64,000 nt of DNA from Bin52 sp965243345 (GTDB taxonomy: Bacteria; Pseudomonadota; Alphaproteobacteria; Thalassobaculales; Thalassobaculaceae), in assembly GCA_965243345.1 (NCBI GenBank), contig CBDEUR010000003.1, positions 1,054,001-1,118,000 on the forward strand, written 5' to 3'. Below the pieces are notes generated by a model. The model ran no database searches. It had not been told where the DNA came from and was given only the letters and a program-made list of their open reading frames with translations. Position numbers and translations under genes: made by a program. Of this stretch, positions 8,991 to 17,772 are shown one piece after another (positions within the stretch are counted from its first letter, which is position 1; each line of letters starts with the position of its first letter).

Positions 8991-9629
8991 TCAGGCCTGA
9001 CACCGTTCGCGAAGGGCCGCAACATCGACACCGGCGGCGGCGAGCTTGTGCTCGGCCTCGTTTCGTATGGCCGCAGTGAGACGGCGAAGCATGGCATCGT
9101 GGGCGGAAGGCCGGGTCATCCTCGTATAGACGAGGTCGTATTCGATGGGCTCCCAGGTCTCCATCGGTGCGAGATTGTGCTGAAGCTGGACCTCGAGTTG
9201 ATCCAGTGCCCGGGCGAACCGTGCCTCGGGCGTTTCCCCCGCTTCGAACTCATTCCACAGGTCGGATATGAGGCGGCCGGTCGCATCGCTGAACATGTCG
9301 GCGATCTCCGTCATCGCCCGCGCCTCGGCTTCGGGTTTCGACGACTTGCGCTCCGAGACTTCGAAAACGGGGATGTCACCGATCTTGGTCTCGGCGATGT
9401 CATGGACGAGGATCAGCATCAGGGTACGGGCGAGGTCAACCCTGTGCTCCAGGTGCGGCGCGACGACGAGGGCCATCACCGCCATCAGCCAGCAATGCTC
9501 GGCAACACTCTCCTGCCGGCCACTCGACAACCAGGAATGGCGCAGCTCGGTCTTGAGCCGCTCCGCCAGAGCGAAGAAGGCCAGCATCTCCGGGATCGAA
9601 CCCGACGTGCAGGGTATGTCTCTTGCCAT
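8991..9629 (-). CDS. HD-domain phosphohydrolase (YfbR/HDDC2-like)
   Basis: A 212-residue protein with the metal-binding pattern of the YfbR/HDDC2 5'-deoxynucleotidase-like group. His45 is in SVAEHCW, His76-Asp77 in ILVHDIAETKIGDIP, and a later Asp in ARALDQLEVQ. These enzymes remove phosphate from deoxynucleoside monophosphates in the cytoplasm. I chose ATG at 9629 (MARDIP) because homologous sequence begins there and the upstream in-frame extension is low complexity. The exact substrate is not proven by the sequence. Confidence 0.8.
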   Translation of the reverse strand: MARDIPCTSGSIPEMLAFFALAERLKTELRHSWLSSGRQESVAEHCWLMAVMALVVAPHLEHRVDLARTLMLILVHDIAETKIGDIPVFEVSERKSSKPEAEARAMTEIADMFSDATGRLISDLWNEFEAGETPEARFARALDQLEVQLQHNLAPMETWEPIEYDLVYTRMTRPSAHDAMLRRLTAAIRNEAEHKLAAAGVDVAALRERCQA

Positions 9630-10014
9630 GGGACTACTCCATCGCTGCGTCTCGGCGACGCACCTCTGGATCTCAATCAATGGTGCGGCAGAACTCAAGG
9701 TCGACCGGCACCTGCCAAGGTTCCGGTGCCGGCACACGACTCCTGCCGTGCCGCCCCTGCCGTTGTCGGGTCGTGGCAGGAATGCGCGGTTCCCCGGGGC
9801 GGGGACAGGGCCGTGGCAGGTTCCGATTCCGTTGATTCGGTGGTCTTCGGGCCTGGCGCCCCGGCCGGCGACGGGCCGTCGTCAATCTCCGACCGCATGT
9901 CCGGACCGGCGGCCGCACCGGTTCCCTTGCATTCGAATCGGGTGAGCAGGTCTCGGGGGTCCGGGTGACGGGATGTCTGTTTCAGGGACGCGCAGGTGCG
10001 CATGCCCGGGCGGT
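9630..10014. other. intergenic region, no gene supported
   Basis: 385 bp with several GC-rich inverted stretches but no poly-T tract and no frame with family-like sequence. It separates the HD gene from the small Rpn-like frame and probably holds the HD promoter. Confidence 0.4.
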
Positions 10015-10350
10015 TCAGGCTCTTGGTTTGGCCCAGCCGCGGACCCGTTCCAGCAGCTCAGCCGGGGTCTCGCACTCGATGATCGATTCGGCAAGCTTGA
10101 TCAGGTTCTTCTTGCGGCGCTTCGACGACGTGCCCTCCACCAGGACGGCCAGCTCGGCGGCGGCCTGTTCGCCGAACTTTCTCAGTGTGCAGTAGTTCAG
10201 GAGCATCATGTGGTTTTTCACACCGACCTCGACGCCCTTCTTGTGCCCGATTTTCCAGCCTTCCTTGTATCCCTCGGCCCACGTGTCCTGCTTCCAGGTC
10301 TCGAACCTCTCGGCGGTCGACGCCCGCCGCCTATCCAGTGCGCCTGTCAT
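10015..10350 (-). CDS. stand-alone C-terminal module of an Rpn-family nuclease/transposase-like protein (possible remnant)
   Basis: A 111-residue frame with charged spaced repeats (EGYKEGWKIGHKKGVEVG, about residues 23-40). A helical tail follows with RKFGEQAAAEL and LAESIIECETPAELLERV. This is the layout seen at the C-terminus of Rpn (recombination-promoting nuclease, PD-(D/E)XK) and DUF4351-type proteins. The nuclease domain itself is missing here and not visible in the 540 bp upstream. It may be a decayed gene, or a short stand-alone form like the RpnS products described in E. coli. GTG at 10356 is an alternative start. No good ribosome-binding site is visible. Confidence 0.5.
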   Translation of the reverse strand: MTGALDRRRASTAERFETWKQDTWAEGYKEGWKIGHKKGVEVGVKNHMMLLNYCTLRKFGEQAAAELAVLVEGTSSKRRKKNLIKLAESIIECETPAELLERVRGWAKPRA

Positions 10351-10893
10351 CGTCACTCACGTTCCCCGGGTCTGTCGGCCCGGTGCTGCTGTCGGTTCTG
10401 AACTGTCAGGTGATACAGGTGTGCCGCTCACTTGGAGAGAGCCGCAACCTGCGCGAACATATACCGAACGGGTGAACATCGGTCAAGGACAATCCGGCCG
10501 TCTGCCCCAGGAAGTATCGCAGCGGCTTGGACCCTGTTCCGGCAACCGCTTCCGGCCACATCCCGCGGGGCCCGCGCGGTCCCGGCCCGAGGCGCACATG
10601 TCGCAGCGGAGAGAGGGACGGCCGGCAGTATTCGACGGATGCGAGTGCGTCCTCAGGTGACCGCAGCACCGGATTCCTGCATCGTTCGGCACCGGCGCTG
10701 CCTTCTGCCCGATGCCTTCGACCGCCGGGGGTCGGCCCCCATGCATCTGGCGGCAGCGCACGCAGCCTGCATCGTCCGCCTTGCGAAGCGCGTGACCGTC
10801 TCGTGAGATCCGGTCCTGCGGGAAGCGGCAACGGACCGGTGCAGTCCCGGAGCGGATGGAATACTGTCTGGCGGGCGAAGGAGGACAGGACCC
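10351..10893. other. long intergenic region upstream of the M14 operon
   Basis: 543 bp between divergent genes. The last 20 bp hold the ribosome-binding site of the M14 gene (GAAGGAGGACAGG). The rest should contain the promoter of the seven-gene operon, but I cannot place a convincing one. No conserved protein is visible in any frame; a nuclease domain matching the neighbouring Rpn-like tail was looked for and not seen. Confidence 0.45.
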
Positions 10894-12045
10894 ATGATCA
10901 GGATCAGCTCCGCATTCGACAGCGGCAACATCACGGTGCTGGATGCGGCCCGTGCGGACGATGTCCGCCTCGCGATCAACAGGGACAGCCAGTCGCACTT
11001 CTTCCAGTGGTTCCATTTCAGGGTGACCGGCGCCCGCGACCGCGAGTGCGTGATGCGGATCACGAATGCGGGCGAGGCCGGTTTTCCCCGGGGATGGGAG
11101 GACTACAGGGCGGTGGCCTCGAGTGACCGGCAGACCTGGACCCGGGTTCCGACCGAGTATCGCGAGGGAGTCCTGACCATCAGGCACCGCCCGGCGACCG
11201 ATGCCGTCCACTATGCCTATTTCGCACCCTACAGCCTCGAGCGGCACGATGACCTGGTGGCCCGGTGCCAGGCGAGCGAGGGCGTTCGTCTTCTGGTTCC
11301 GGGCACGAGTGCGCAGGGCCGACCCATCGACGTGCTCAGGTTCGGCGAACCCGGCGATGACGTGGTGCCGGTCTGGGTGATCGCACGCCAGCACCCGGGC
11401 GAGACCATGGCGGAGTGGTTCATGGAAGGGCTGCTGGACCGGCTGCTTGATCACGGGGACGGAGCGGCCGCCGCGTTGCGCCGGGCGGTCGTGCTCTACG
11501 CGGTTCCGAACATGAACCCCGACGGCAGTGCACTCGGCAACCTTCGGGTGAACTGGCGCGGCGCCAACCTCAATCGCGAGTGGGAGGATCCGTGCCCGGA
11601 CCGCAGTCCCGAGGTCCACCACGTCCGAGAACTCATGCACCGCGCCGGTGTCGACCTCTGCCTCGACGTGCATGGCGACGAGGGGCTGCCCTATGCCTTC
11701 ATCGTCGGGCTTGACGGCATCGCCGAGGCGAGCGCGGCGCAGCGCGAACTCGTCAGCGGGTTCCGGGACGCGCTCGCCCGTCTCAACCCGGATTTCCAGA
11801 CCCGGCACGGCTACCCCGCGGCCAAGCCGGGACAGGGGAACACCACGACGTGTACGGGGTACCTGGGCAAGCATCTCGGAGCCGCCTCGATGACGCTGGA
11901 AATGCCGTTCAAGGACGCTGCCAACGCCCCGGATGAGGTCTACGGATGGTCTCCGGACCGTTCGCGTGCGCTCGGGCGCTCGACCGTCGAAGCCTTGCTC
12001 ATGGTCCTTCCGGACTTGCAGGCCCTGCGGAGGACAGGATCATGA
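10894..12045 (+). CDS. M14-family zinc carboxypeptidase (cytosolic carboxypeptidase type)
   Basis: A 383-residue protein with an N-terminal beta-rich domain (about 1-120), as in cytosolic carboxypeptidases, then an M14 catalytic domain. Zinc ligands are His167 and Glu170 in QHPGE, and His260 in LDVHGDE. The family motif NMNPDGS is at 206-212, RGANLNREW holds the substrate-carboxylate Arg region, and Glu336 in TLEMPFKD is the expected catalytic acid. It cleaves C-terminal residues from peptides or conjugates in the cytoplasm, as no signal peptide is visible. It starts the operon with a strong ribosome-binding site and overlaps the next gene by ATGA. Confidence 0.88.
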   Translation: MIRISSAFDSGNITVLDAARADDVRLAINRDSQSHFFQWFHFRVTGARDRECVMRITNAGEAGFPRGWEDYRAVASSDRQTWTRVPTEYREGVLTIRHRPATDAVHYAYFAPYSLERHDDLVARCQASEGVRLLVPGTSAQGRPIDVLRFGEPGDDVVPVWVIARQHPGETMAEWFMEGLLDRLLDHGDGAAAALRRAVVLYAVPNMNPDGSALGNLRVNWRGANLNREWEDPCPDRSPEVHHVRELMHRAGVDLCLDVHGDEGLPYAFIVGLDGIAEASAAQRELVSGFRDALARLNPDFQTRHGYPAAKPGQGNTTTCTGYLGKHLGAASMTLEMPFKDAANAPDEVYGWSPDRSRALGRSTVEALLMVLPDLQALRRTGS

Positions 12046-12404
12046 TCACGCTTTACGGGTTGCGGAATTGCGACCGGTGCCGGGCGGCGCGCCGCCATCT
12101 CGACGGGGCGGGTATCGTCTACACGTACCATGATCTGAGGGACGACGGGGTGTCGGAGGACCTGGTCCGGGACTGGATCGGGCGCATCGGAACCGAACGG
12201 CTGGTCAACCGGCGCAGCACGACCTGGCGCGGCCTGTCCGAAGAGGAACGGCGGGCGGTCGGCGGCAGCGATGCCGTGGCGGTTCTCGTCGCGGCCCCGA
12301 CCCTGGTGAAACGTCCCGTGATTGATCTGGGAGAGACCTGTCTAGTAGGTTTCGACAACCAGATCAGGGCCGACCTCGCACAGCTGCTCAACGACGGAAC
12401 CTAG
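12042..12404 (+). CDS. ArsC/Spx-like thioredoxin-fold protein
   Basis: A 120-residue protein of the ArsC/YffB/Spx family. The N-terminal LYGLRNC carries Cys10 and Cys13 in a CDRC pair, and VNRRSTTWRGL and LVKRPVIDLGE are family blocks. True arsenate reductases use the single Cys of CxxS/T-type loops, so a CxxC points to a redox or Spx-like protein rather than arsenic resistance, and no ars genes are near. The start ATG at 12042 overlaps the M14 stop, and the stop is directly followed by the next ATG. Its role in the operon is unknown. Confidence 0.8.
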   Translation: MITLYGLRNCDRCRAARRHLDGAGIVYTYHDLRDDGVSEDLVRDWIGRIGTERLVNRRSTTWRGLSEEERRAVGGSDAVAVLVAAPTLVKRPVIDLGETCLVGFDNQIRADLAQLLNDGT

Positions 12405-13892
12405 ATGGCGCACCGGATTCTCATTGCCGGTTTCAAGCACGAAACCAACACCTTCAGTTCCCAGCCGGCAGATCTTGCGGCCTACGAGGCCCGTGGCCTG
12501 CACAGGGGAGACGCGTTGCGCGCGGCATATGCCGGAACCCGGACCGAGATCGCGGCCTACATCGATGCGGCGGAACGGTACGGATGGGACATCGCAACAC
12601 CGATCTCTGGCAACGCGACGCCGTCGGGACCGGTGACGAGGGAGTGTTTCGAGATCATTGTCGGCGAGGTGATCGAGGCGGTGGCTCGCGACGGACCGTT
12701 CGATGCGGTCCTGCTCGCCCTGCACGGCGCGATGGTGACGGAGGAGCACGAGGACGGCGAGGGCGAGATGCTGCGCCGGGTCCGGGCCGCGGTCGGTGCC
12801 GGGGTGCCGATCGGCGTTTCGCTCGATCTGCATGCCAACGTGACCGACGCGATGGCGGAGCACGCCGACATCCTGATCGCCTATCGCACCTACCCGCATG
12901 TGGACAGCTACGAGACGGCACAGAAGGTGGCCCTGCGGGTCGCCGGCATGCTCGACGGCACGTCGGCGCCCACCACCACGGTGGCCCGGGGAGAAATGCT
13001 TGACGGGCTGGACCACGGGCGCACCACCTCGCCCGGTCCGATGCTCGATATCCTGGCACTGTGTGACGACATAGCCGCGCGTGAGGAGGGCGTCCTCGAC
13101 ATCACCCTGAACGCCGGGTTCCCGTGGGCCGACATTCATGATGCCGGACCGACCGTGATGGTGGTCGGTGAGGGGCGCGATCCGCGGTATCGCCGGATCG
13201 CCGAACGGATCGTGTCGGAAATCTGGAACCGGCGACGGGACGTGACCGTCAATCCCCTGACACCACGCCAGGCGATGGACAGGATCGCCGCGCTGGGTCC
13301 GGGAAGCGCTCCCGTGGTGGTGGCCGACTTTGCCGACAACCCCGGAGGCGGCGGCTACGGAGATGCCACGGGGCTGCTTGCGGCCATGCTGGAGGCGCGG
13401 CTTGAGCGCGCCGCGATGACCATGATGCAGGATCCGGTATCGGTGCAGGCCTGTTTCCAAGCCGGAACCGGGGCGGAGGTAGCGCTCGAACTCGGCGGCA
13501 GGACCGATCCGGCGTACGGGGCTCCGATTCCGGTGAATGCCAGGGTCGAGCAGCTCTGCGAGGGAAGGTTCCGGCTCGAGGGACCGATGGCGAAGGGCTT
13601 GATGAGCACGGCCGGCCCGTCTGCCAGGATCTCGGTCGGCGGTGTGCAGGTCTGCCTGTCGACCCTGCGCGGCCAGGCGCTGGACCGCCAGCATTTCCGG
13701 CACTTCGGGATCGAGCCGGATGCCATGGCGGTGCTGGCGGTCAAGTCGGCCCAGCATTTCCGTGCCGCCTTTGCGCCGATCGCCCGCGAGGTGCTGGTCG
13801 TCGACGACGGTCGCGGACTGACCTCGAGAAACTACCGCGCGCTCACCTACAGGCGGCTGCGACGGCCGGTCTATCCGCTGGATCATGAGTAG
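12405..13892 (+). CDS. M81-family (MlrC/DUF1485) metallopeptidase-like protein
   Basis: A 495-residue protein with both halves of the family: the N-terminal DUF1485 metal site (GFKHETNTFS, about 9-18; LALHGAMVTE; SLDLHANVT) and the C-terminal MlrC domain from about residue 300 (VADFADNPGGGGYGDAT). MlrC from microcystin degraders cleaves linear peptides, but most M81 proteins lie beside amine or amino-acid oxidases and have unknown substrates. It begins at the base after the upstream stop and overlaps the flavoprotein gene by 8 bp. This context suggests it opens or trims a cyclic or N-blocked amine before oxidation; that is inference. Confidence 0.88.
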   Translation: MAHRILIAGFKHETNTFSSQPADLAAYEARGLHRGDALRAAYAGTRTEIAAYIDAAERYGWDIATPISGNATPSGPVTRECFEIIVGEVIEAVARDGPFDAVLLALHGAMVTEEHEDGEGEMLRRVRAAVGAGVPIGVSLDLHANVTDAMAEHADILIAYRTYPHVDSYETAQKVALRVAGMLDGTSAPTTTVARGEMLDGLDHGRTTSPGPMLDILALCDDIAAREEGVLDITLNAGFPWADIHDAGPTVMVVGEGRDPRYRRIAERIVSEIWNRRRDVTVNPLTPRQAMDRIAALGPGSAPVVVADFADNPGGGGYGDATGLLAAMLEARLERAAMTMMQDPVSVQACFQAGTGAEVALELGGRTDPAYGAPIPVNARVEQLCEGRFRLEGPMAKGLMSTAGPSARISVGGVQVCLSTLRGQALDRQHFRHFGIEPDAMAVLAVKSAQHFRAAFAPIAREVLVVDDGRGLTSRNYRALTYRRLRRPVYPLDHE

Positions 13893-15054
13893 GGAACCGG
13901 TGGCTGCCGACGTCATCGTCATCGGCGGCGGCCTGGTCGGGTCGGCGCTGACCTACGGGCTGGTCGAGGCCGGGGCCAGGGTGACCATGCTCGACGAGGG
14001 CGATGTCGCGTTCCGGGCGTCGCGCGGGAACTTCGGTCTGGTCTGGGTACAGTCCAAGGGCGACGGCATGCACGAGTACGCCTCGTGGACCCGGACCTCG
14101 TCCGACCTGTGGGGCGGCTTTGCGCAGGCGCTGCAGGCGGAAACCGGCGTTGACGTCGGGCATCACCGGCCGGGTGGACTCGAGCTCTGTCTCGACGAGG
14201 AGGAGTACGAGGCATACGCGGGTTCGATCCGGCGCATGCACAACCAGCCCGATGCCGGGGCGAATGACCGCCGGATGATCGATGGCGACGAGGTGCGCCG
14301 GATGGAGCCCCATGTTGGCCCTGAGGTGGTCGGCGCCTCCTTCTGTCCGCATGACGGCCTGGTCAATCCGCTCCTCGCCCTGCGTGCACTGCATGCCGTC
14401 GCGACCCGGGCCGGGGTGGTGCGTCACAGCGCCGGACCCGTGACCGGGATCCGTCCCGACGGCGACGGGTTTCGCGTCGAGACCGCGGACGATTCCAGCT
14501 GGTTTGCGGACCGGGTGGTGCTAGCGGCGGGCAACGGCAACCGGGCGCTCGCCGGCCACATCGGGCTTGAGGTCCCGGTCTCCCCGGAGCGCGGCCACAT
14601 CCTCGTGACCGAACCGGTCCGCCCGTTGTTCAGCCATGTCCTGGGACAGGTCCGCCAGACCGACGAGGGATCGGTGATGCTGGGCGCCACCAAGGAATCG
14701 GTCGGTTTCGATACCGGGATCGCACCCGACATGATCCGGCATATTTCCTCGCGCGCCGTGCGCAAGGTCCCGCTGCTGCGCCGCCTGCAGGTCATCAGGG
14801 CCTGGAGTGCGCTCAGGATCATGTCTCCCGACGGGTTCCCGATCTACGCCGAATCCGCCGAGTACCCGGGCGCCTTCGTGGTGACCTGCCACAGCGGCGT
14901 GACACTGGCGGCGGCCCACGCCTTGCGCCTGGCACCGCGGCTGCTGCAGCCCGGTTTCAACGAGCATTTCGCGGCATTCTCACCTGGGAGGTTCGATGTT
15001 TCACAGGCTGACCGGCCCGGCACAGACACCGATCATGGTCCGGTTCGAGGATGA
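13885..15054 (+). CDS. FAD-dependent amine/amino-acid dehydrogenase, HcnC/opine oxidase beta-like
   Basis: A 389-residue DAO-fold flavoprotein with GGGLVGSALTYGL (about residues 14-26) as the FAD ADP-binding motif. It has SRGNFGLVWVQSKGDG and a C-terminal CHSGVTLAAAHAL. In HcnABC, opine oxidase and hydroxyproline dehydrogenase complexes this is the substrate-oxidising subunit, linked to an electron-transferring flavoprotein and a [2Fe-2S] protein. Both partners follow here. The 3' end overlaps the [2Fe-2S] gene by 59 bp, which is long. No signal peptide is visible. Confidence 0.87.
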   Translation: MSREPVAADVIVIGGGLVGSALTYGLVEAGARVTMLDEGDVAFRASRGNFGLVWVQSKGDGMHEYASWTRTSSDLWGGFAQALQAETGVDVGHHRPGGLELCLDEEEYEAYAGSIRRMHNQPDAGANDRRMIDGDEVRRMEPHVGPEVVGASFCPHDGLVNPLLALRALHAVATRAGVVRHSAGPVTGIRPDGDGFRVETADDSSWFADRVVLAAGNGNRALAGHIGLEVPVSPERGHILVTEPVRPLFSHVLGQVRQTDEGSVMLGATKESVGFDTGIAPDMIRHISSRAVRKVPLLRRLQVIRAWSALRIMSPDGFPIYAESAEYPGAFVVTCHSGVTLAAAHALRLAPRLLQPGFNEHFAAFSPGRFDVSQADRPGTDTDHGPVRG

Positions 15055-15298
15055 ACCGGTCCAGGCCTGCGACGGCGACACCGTCGCGGCCGCACTCTGG
15101 GCAGGGGGCGTGGAGTGGACGGGTGCGAGGCGCGTGACCGGAAGACCGCGTGCGCCGTGGTGCATGATGGGCGTGTGTTTCGAGTGTCTTGTCGAGATCG
15201 ACGGAGTGACCGGTCAGCAGGCCTGCATGGTCCAGGTCCGCGACGGCATGCACATCCGCCGTCAGAGACGGTTCAGGGAACCGGGCGATGATCTCTGA
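14996..15298 (+). CDS. [2Fe-2S] subunit of the amine dehydrogenase, HcnA/opine oxidase gamma-like
   Basis: A 100-residue plant-ferredoxin-like protein. Cluster cysteines lie in PWCMMGVCFECLVEIDG (about 54-70) with the fourth in QACM near residue 77. It opens with VRFEDEPVQACDGDTVAAALW, the usual start of this subunit. It transfers electrons between the two flavin subunits. The start ATG has GGGAGG 6 bp upstream, inside the end of the preceding gene. It overlaps the next gene by 11 bp. Confidence 0.88.
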   Translation: MFHRLTGPAQTPIMVRFEDEPVQACDGDTVAAALWAGGVEWTGARRVTGRPRAPWCMMGVCFECLVEIDGVTGQQACMVQVRDGMHIRRQRRFREPGDDL

Positions 15299-16694
15299 GG
15301 CCGACGTCGTCGTCATCGGCGCCGGCCCGGCCGGGCTGTCGACTGCGGCCACCGCCGCCGGCGCGGGAGCACAGGTCGCGGTGGTGGATGACCAGCCGGG
15401 TCCGGGCGGACAGGTCTACCGCTCGATCGAGACCGTGGACCGGACGCGACCGGCGGACCTCGACTTCCTCGGCCGCGACTATTCCCGCGGCATCGGGGTG
15501 GTGCAGGACTTTCGCGCGACCGGGTGCGAGTACCTGCCGCGTACATCGGTCTGGCATGTCGGCGAGACGGGGGCGGGGCGGCGCCGCGCGGTCTACTGCA
15601 GCCGGGATGGCGGGACGTTCCGGATCCTGGCCCGCCATGTCGTGATCGCCACCGGGGCGCTCGAGCGGCCGGTTCCCGTGCCCGGCTGGACCCTGCCCGG
15701 AGTGATGAGCGCCGGTGCCGTCCAGGGTGCGCTCAAGTCGTCGGCTGTCTATCCGGCGGGCCGGCTGGTGATCGCCGGTTCCGGGCCGCTGCCGATGCTG
15801 CTGGCAACTCAGCTGCTCGCCGCGCGGGTTCCGATCGCCGCCTTCGTGGATACCGCTCCCCCGGGCATGATCATGCGGGCGCTCGTGCACCTGCCGCGTG
15901 CCGCTGGTGCCGGCGACTACCTCCTCCGCGGCCTGGCGCTGGCTCGCGCGATCAGGAAGTCGGGCATCCCGTTCTACCGGGGCGCGGCCGGTCTGCGTGT
16001 TGCCGGGTCCGACCGGGTGAGCGCGCTGGAGTTCCGCGCCGGTGGGCAGGAACATGTCGTACCCGCAGACGTGGTGGCCCTGCACGAGGGCCTGGTTCCG
16101 AACAGCCAGCTGACGCGGCTGGTCGGGATGCGGCATTTCTGGGACCGACGCCAGCGCTGCTGGCGCCCGGCACTCGGGCCGTGGGGAGAGTCGAGCGAGC
16201 AGAATATCCACGTTGCCGGGGACGGCGGTGGAATCTTCGGTGCCCGGGCGGCTGCCTATGACGGCCAGTCGGTCGGTCTCGATCTCGCCATGAGGCTGGG
16301 ACTGATTGCCGAATCCGAACGCGACCTCGACGCGAACGACGCGCGGATGCGCCGCATGCTCGATGTCGGAATCCGGCCGTTGCTGGAGAACTGCTTTCCG
16401 CCTCCGGACTGGATCGGTTCGGTGGCGGACGAGGTCACGGTCTGCCGCTGCGAGGAGGTGAGTGCCGGGGCGATCCGGACCGCGGTTGCCGATGGCTGCA
16501 CCGGTCCCAACCAGGTCAAGGCCTTCCTGAGATGCGGCATGGGTCCCTGCCAGGGCCGCCTCTGCGCATCGACGGTCGCCGAGGTGATTGCGGCCGCGAA
16601 CGGCCGGTCGCTCGCCGAGGTCGGGACCTACCGGATCAGACCGCCGATCCGTCCGGTCACTCTCGCCGAACTGGCGGAACTCGAACCGGCGTGA
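15288..16694 (+). CDS. NAD(P)/FAD oxidoreductase with BFD-like [2Fe-2S] domain, HcnB/opine oxidase alpha-like
   Basis: A 468-residue protein. The FAD motif GAGPAGLSTAA is at about residues 11-21, a second nucleotide-binding motif is IAGSGPLPMLLA near 161-172, and a C-terminal BFD-like domain has CRCEEV and RCGMGPCQGRLC as the four cysteines. It completes the three-subunit membrane-associated or soluble dehydrogenase that feeds electrons from amine or imino-acid oxidation to the respiratory chain. The substrate is not fixed by sequence. Candidates are opines, hydroxyproline, glycine or other N-substituted amino acids. Confidence 0.88.
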   Translation: MISEADVVVIGAGPAGLSTAATAAGAGAQVAVVDDQPGPGGQVYRSIETVDRTRPADLDFLGRDYSRGIGVVQDFRATGCEYLPRTSVWHVGETGAGRRRAVYCSRDGGTFRILARHVVIATGALERPVPVPGWTLPGVMSAGAVQGALKSSAVYPAGRLVIAGSGPLPMLLATQLLAARVPIAAFVDTAPPGMIMRALVHLPRAAGAGDYLLRGLALARAIRKSGIPFYRGAAGLRVAGSDRVSALEFRAGGQEHVVPADVVALHEGLVPNSQLTRLVGMRHFWDRRQRCWRPALGPWGESSEQNIHVAGDGGGIFGARAAAYDGQSVGLDLAMRLGLIAESERDLDANDARMRRMLDVGIRPLLENCFPPPDWIGSVADEVTVCRCEEVSAGAIRTAVADGCTGPNQVKAFLRCGMGPCQGRLCASTVAEVIAAANGRSLAEVGTYRIRPPIRPVTLAELAELEPA

Positions 16695-16710
16695 GGGAGA
16701 GGCCGCGAGG

Positions 16711-17559
16711 ATGAAGCTGTCCGTGCGACACCTGTTCCCGGTACTGCTGCTGCTGTTTGCCGGCATTGACCTGGTGCGCGGCCAGACCCCGTCGGCGGTC
16801 GAACTTCTCGATGTCGACCTGCAGCTCGTTCTCGCGGTGGACGTTTCGGGAAGTATCGACCCGATGGAAGCGAGGCTGCAGCGTGACGGCTACGTCGCTG
16901 CACTGCGCGACCCGTTTGTCCTGCAGGCGATTACAAACGGCCGGCACGGCAGGATTGCTGTCGCCTACACCGAGTGGGCAGGTCCCCTGAGCCAGACCCT
17001 TGTGGCCGACTGGCACGTGATCGACGGTCCGGTAACCGCCGAGGTGTTCGCGAACCGCCTGAGCGGTGCGCCGGTCGGAACCGGGCACCGGACCTCGATC
17101 AGCAACGCGATCCTGCACGCGGTGCCACTGTTCCGGAAGGGCGGGTTTCGAGCCACCCGCAAGGTGATCGACATCTCCGGCGACGGAGCCAACAACGGCG
17201 GGTTTCATGTCCACCACACGCGCTACCGCGCGCTCGAGAACGGCATCACCATCAACGGGCTTCCGATCATGAATGATCGCCCGTCGCCACTCGGCCTTCC
17301 GGCGACGGAGAACATCGATCTCTACTACGAGGACTGCGTGATCATTGGTCCAGGTGCCTTCATCGTCGTCGCGGAGACCATCGGCAGTTTCGCCGCCGCG
17401 GTCCGGCGCAAGATGATCCTGGAGATCGCCGGCCTCGCCCCGCCGGAGCGCCGGCGCCGCGACGGCATCGTTCCGGCACAGTTCGTCCACGGCCTCACCG
17501 ACTGCACCATCGGCGAGAAAAGCTTCGAGCTGTTCAGGCGCCGCCGGCTGCAGCGCTGA
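16711..17559 (+). CDS. DUF1194 secreted VWA-like protein
   Basis: A 282-residue protein with an N-terminal signal peptide (hydrophobic stretch about 8-21, cleavage likely after residue 24 near GQTPS). A VWA-like domain follows, with the MIDAS motif DVSGS at about 43-47, then AYTEWAG and GHRTSISNAI as DUF1194 hallmarks and DISGDGANNGG. The function of the family is unknown; the fold suggests metal-dependent ligand binding in the periplasm. The start ATG at 16711 follows a purine-rich site (GAGGGAGAGG). It sits 16 bp after the dehydrogenase operon and may be cotranscribed. Confidence 0.85.
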   Translation: MKLSVRHLFPVLLLLFAGIDLVRGQTPSAVELLDVDLQLVLAVDVSGSIDPMEARLQRDGYVAALRDPFVLQAITNGRHGRIAVAYTEWAGPLSQTLVADWHVIDGPVTAEVFANRLSGAPVGTGHRTSISNAILHAVPLFRKGGFRATRKVIDISGDGANNGGFHVHHTRYRALENGITINGLPIMNDRPSPLGLPATENIDLYYEDCVIIGPGAFIVVAETIGSFAAAVRRKMILEIAGLAPPERRRRDGIVPAQFVHGLTDCTIGEKSFELFRRRRLQR

Positions 17560-17772
17560 CCGGCGCGAGGGATGCCGGGCCGTCGGGCGGATCACGCCGC
17601 CTGCCGGACCCCGGGGTCGGCCGGTTGAACCGTGGACGTCGCGCATCGACGGAACCGGCGCCATTCTTCCGGAACGGGAACATGGCGCGACCGGGCGGTC
17701 TCGCGTCGGTCGAGGTCCCGAAGCTCCACGGATCGGGGCCCGTCTGCCGCTCCCGGGTCCGGATCGCCGGCT

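Noticed and set aside
10483..11874. 463-residue minus-strand open frame
   Set aside because: Antisense to the M14 gene, whose zinc site is intact.
12042..12404. Arsenate reductase
   Set aside because: Has a CxxC pair and no arsenic genes nearby; only family membership is supported.
12342..13922. 526-residue minus-strand open frame
   Set aside because: Antisense to the M81 gene, no recognisable domain.
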